From assembly GCA_017654935.2 (NCBI GenBank), contig CM065703.1, forward strand, positions 46,232,740 through 46,296,739: 64,000 nucleotides of DNA. Reading direction: 5' to 3'. This document shows positions 62,686 through 64,000 of this stretch, one piece after another (position 1 is the first letter of the stretch; each line of letters begins with the position of its first letter). The DNA comes from Phymorhynchus buccinoides (lineage: Eukaryota; Mollusca; Gastropoda; Neogastropoda; Raphitomidae). The notes beneath the pieces were generated by a model. The model saw only the letters and a program-made list of their open reading frames with translations, searched no databases and was not told the DNA's origin. Both the position numbers and the translations under genes were made by a program.

Positions 62686-63069
62686 TTGATTTGCAACAAC
62701 ATTTTATCTTACTAAAAATTGTTAAAACTTAACTAACCACAAAGAGAATATGGTGGACAATATGTTGATGAATGCACATACTTGAGCAATTATAACAGTT
62801 CCACAAAATGTCGTCAAAATCTTATTTTTAACTTTCCCCAAAAAAATTAACAAACAGAAATCGCCTTGGCTTAAGGCTGTGTCAGACCAATTGACATAAC
62901 CTAGAACACCAAGGCTACATCATCTTCCTCGATCGCTCAGACAGTTTCCTGTCAAATATGAGTGCAGATGCATCATGCTGCCATTATGCGCCTAACTAAG
63001 AAATAGTTAGGCCCAGCAAGTCTGACTTCGGCTGGAGGAAATCTTTTTGAAAGCCTTTCTTGAAAAAAA

Positions 63070-63225
63070 GCAGAATGGACTGGTAAAGCAGAAAGATAGT
63101 AGATGACAGTAAGCAAAGGGGAAAAGGCAGAGTCAAAGAGAGTGACAGATTAGAGGAAGTTACAAGCACAAAACTTCCGGAAGGTGGGGGAACTATTTAT
63201 ACAAAAGACCCCCCTGGTATCCCCA
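63070..63225. mobile_element. Dispersed repeat D1
   Basis: GCAGAAAGATAGTAGATGAC at the start, GGCAGAGTCAAAGAGAGTGA, and TTCCGGAAGGTGGGGGAACT near the end. Confidence 0.7.
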
Positions 63226-63327
63226 CAGGGGGCCAAGGCCACATCAAAATCTTACGTTCTGCATCGTTGTGCAGGGATTGCACTAAGCCATGACAAGCTC
63301 CTAGCATAACATCATCAATCTAAAATC

Positions 63328-63485
63328 CTCCGAAGTTAGAGTGTGGCTGCCCACGTGGCGGGGTAATCAAAAACGGTCACACACGTAATGTTCTCATTCC
63401 TAGCTGGTGCATTTGTACCATAGTGTTCAAGTGCTTCGGCTGTTGGAATGATCCCTGGAGTCTTTTAGCCAGGGTACAACAATAA
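63328..63485 (+). mobile_element. SINE-like repeat S1 (copy 4)
   Basis: CCGAAGTTAGAGTGTGGCTG, GTAATGTTCTCATTCCTAGC, TTCGGCTGTTGGAATGATCC and GGAGTCTTTTAGCCAGGG, then an AC/A-rich tail. Confidence 0.8.
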
Positions 63486-63499
63486 CAAACACACACAAA

Positions 63500-63915
63500 A
63501 CGGTTAAATCCCATGAGCGTATCCAAAATTGCAGGAGCCTTTTTTGGGGCCCAACTTTTGTACTTCAATGGGTAAGGGATGGGGTTAGAATCAGCTTAAG
63601 ATTATATTCATGCCACGTAAAGTTTGAAAAATTGTAAATACTCAGCAAGGAAAAGCGAACGTAAACCCTCTAAATTCAGCGTCGCCGATCAATGTAGCCG
63701 TAAACAATGGGGAATTCCCGTAAAAATGGCGACCGTTCAATGCCAAGTTCGCACTACGGTAATGCTTCAAGCAGTTGTTTAGTTTCTTAAATTATAATTA
63801 TAAATCTTTCATTTTGACGAAAATCATCCTAAACGGATTCTAACCCCTTGAAGTACAAGAGTTGGGCGAAAAAGGCTCCTGCAATTTCAGATACGCTCGT
63901 GGGATTTAACACACA
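63500..63915. mobile_element. Inverted-terminus element around 63512-63908
   Basis: TTAAATCCCATGAGCGTATC near 63504 and GATACGCTCGTGGGATTTAA near 63890-63909 are inverse complements, and GCAGGAGCC/GGCTCCTGC follow internally: a TTAA-flanked MITE of about 400 bp. No ORF. Confidence 0.75.
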
Positions 63916-64000
63916 AAAAACAAGCGAAGAACCCACAAACAACCCTCATCAGCCTCTGCCTTTATTAAGCAGCCGCAAAACGAAAGCTGCGTAATGTTTT

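Overview
This is a eukaryotic, repeat-dense and AT-leaning window. It has short GT-AG exons with G/C-rich third codon positions, long introns, and many microsatellites, minisatellites, SINEs, fold-back elements and TIR elements. The gene content (a BZW/eIF5-mimic gene and an ANKRD46-like gene) fits any animal. The repeat style (compound GT/GA tracts, TTAA-flanked MITEs, tRNA-headed SINEs) suggests a lophotrochozoan, probably a gastropod mollusc; that placement is inference.

Left part (1-20 kb): a 3-kb 30-bp minisatellite opens the window. On the + strand lie exons of an unrecognised, very charged Lys/Glu-rich protein: 6274-7329, 9971-10020, 10208-10282 and the terminal exon 12802-13803. A second array of the same 30-bp family sits in inverse orientation in its last intron. 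The rest is transposon fragments.

Centre (20-47.6 kb, minus strand): a complete gene for a BZW1/BZW2-type eIF5-mimic protein (5MP; Drosophila krasavietz). I could rebuild twelve coding exons with matching splice phases. They run from the ATG at 44947 to the TAG at 20358 and encode 424 residues, against about 419 in vertebrates. A likely non-coding first exon and a perfect CRE palindrome lie near 47.5 kb. The striking feature is that at seven of these exons a piece of exon with its adjoining splice site has been tandemly copied into the neighbouring intron, 2 to 8 copies each. In one case the copies form an in-frame ladder of alternative 3' splice sites. Intronic inverted repeats also flank exons 9 and 10.

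Right part (47.7-64 kb): a 1.45-kb hAT-type element with a BED-finger remnant lies between the BZW promoter and a divergent + strand ANKRD46-like gene (49529-52730, three exons, 229 residues, ankyrin repeats plus a C-terminal membrane segment). After it come a 2.4-kb 81-bp minisatellite, several MITEs, a non-LTR retrotransposon tail, and at 62000-62034 on the minus strand a short probable terminal exon encoding a CaaX-box C-terminus of a gene that enters from beyond the right edge.

The two identified genes act in different places: BZW/5MP competes with eIF5 in translation initiation in the cytosol, and ANKRD46 is a small tail-anchored ankyrin protein. Nothing in the sequence links them except their head-to-head arrangement.
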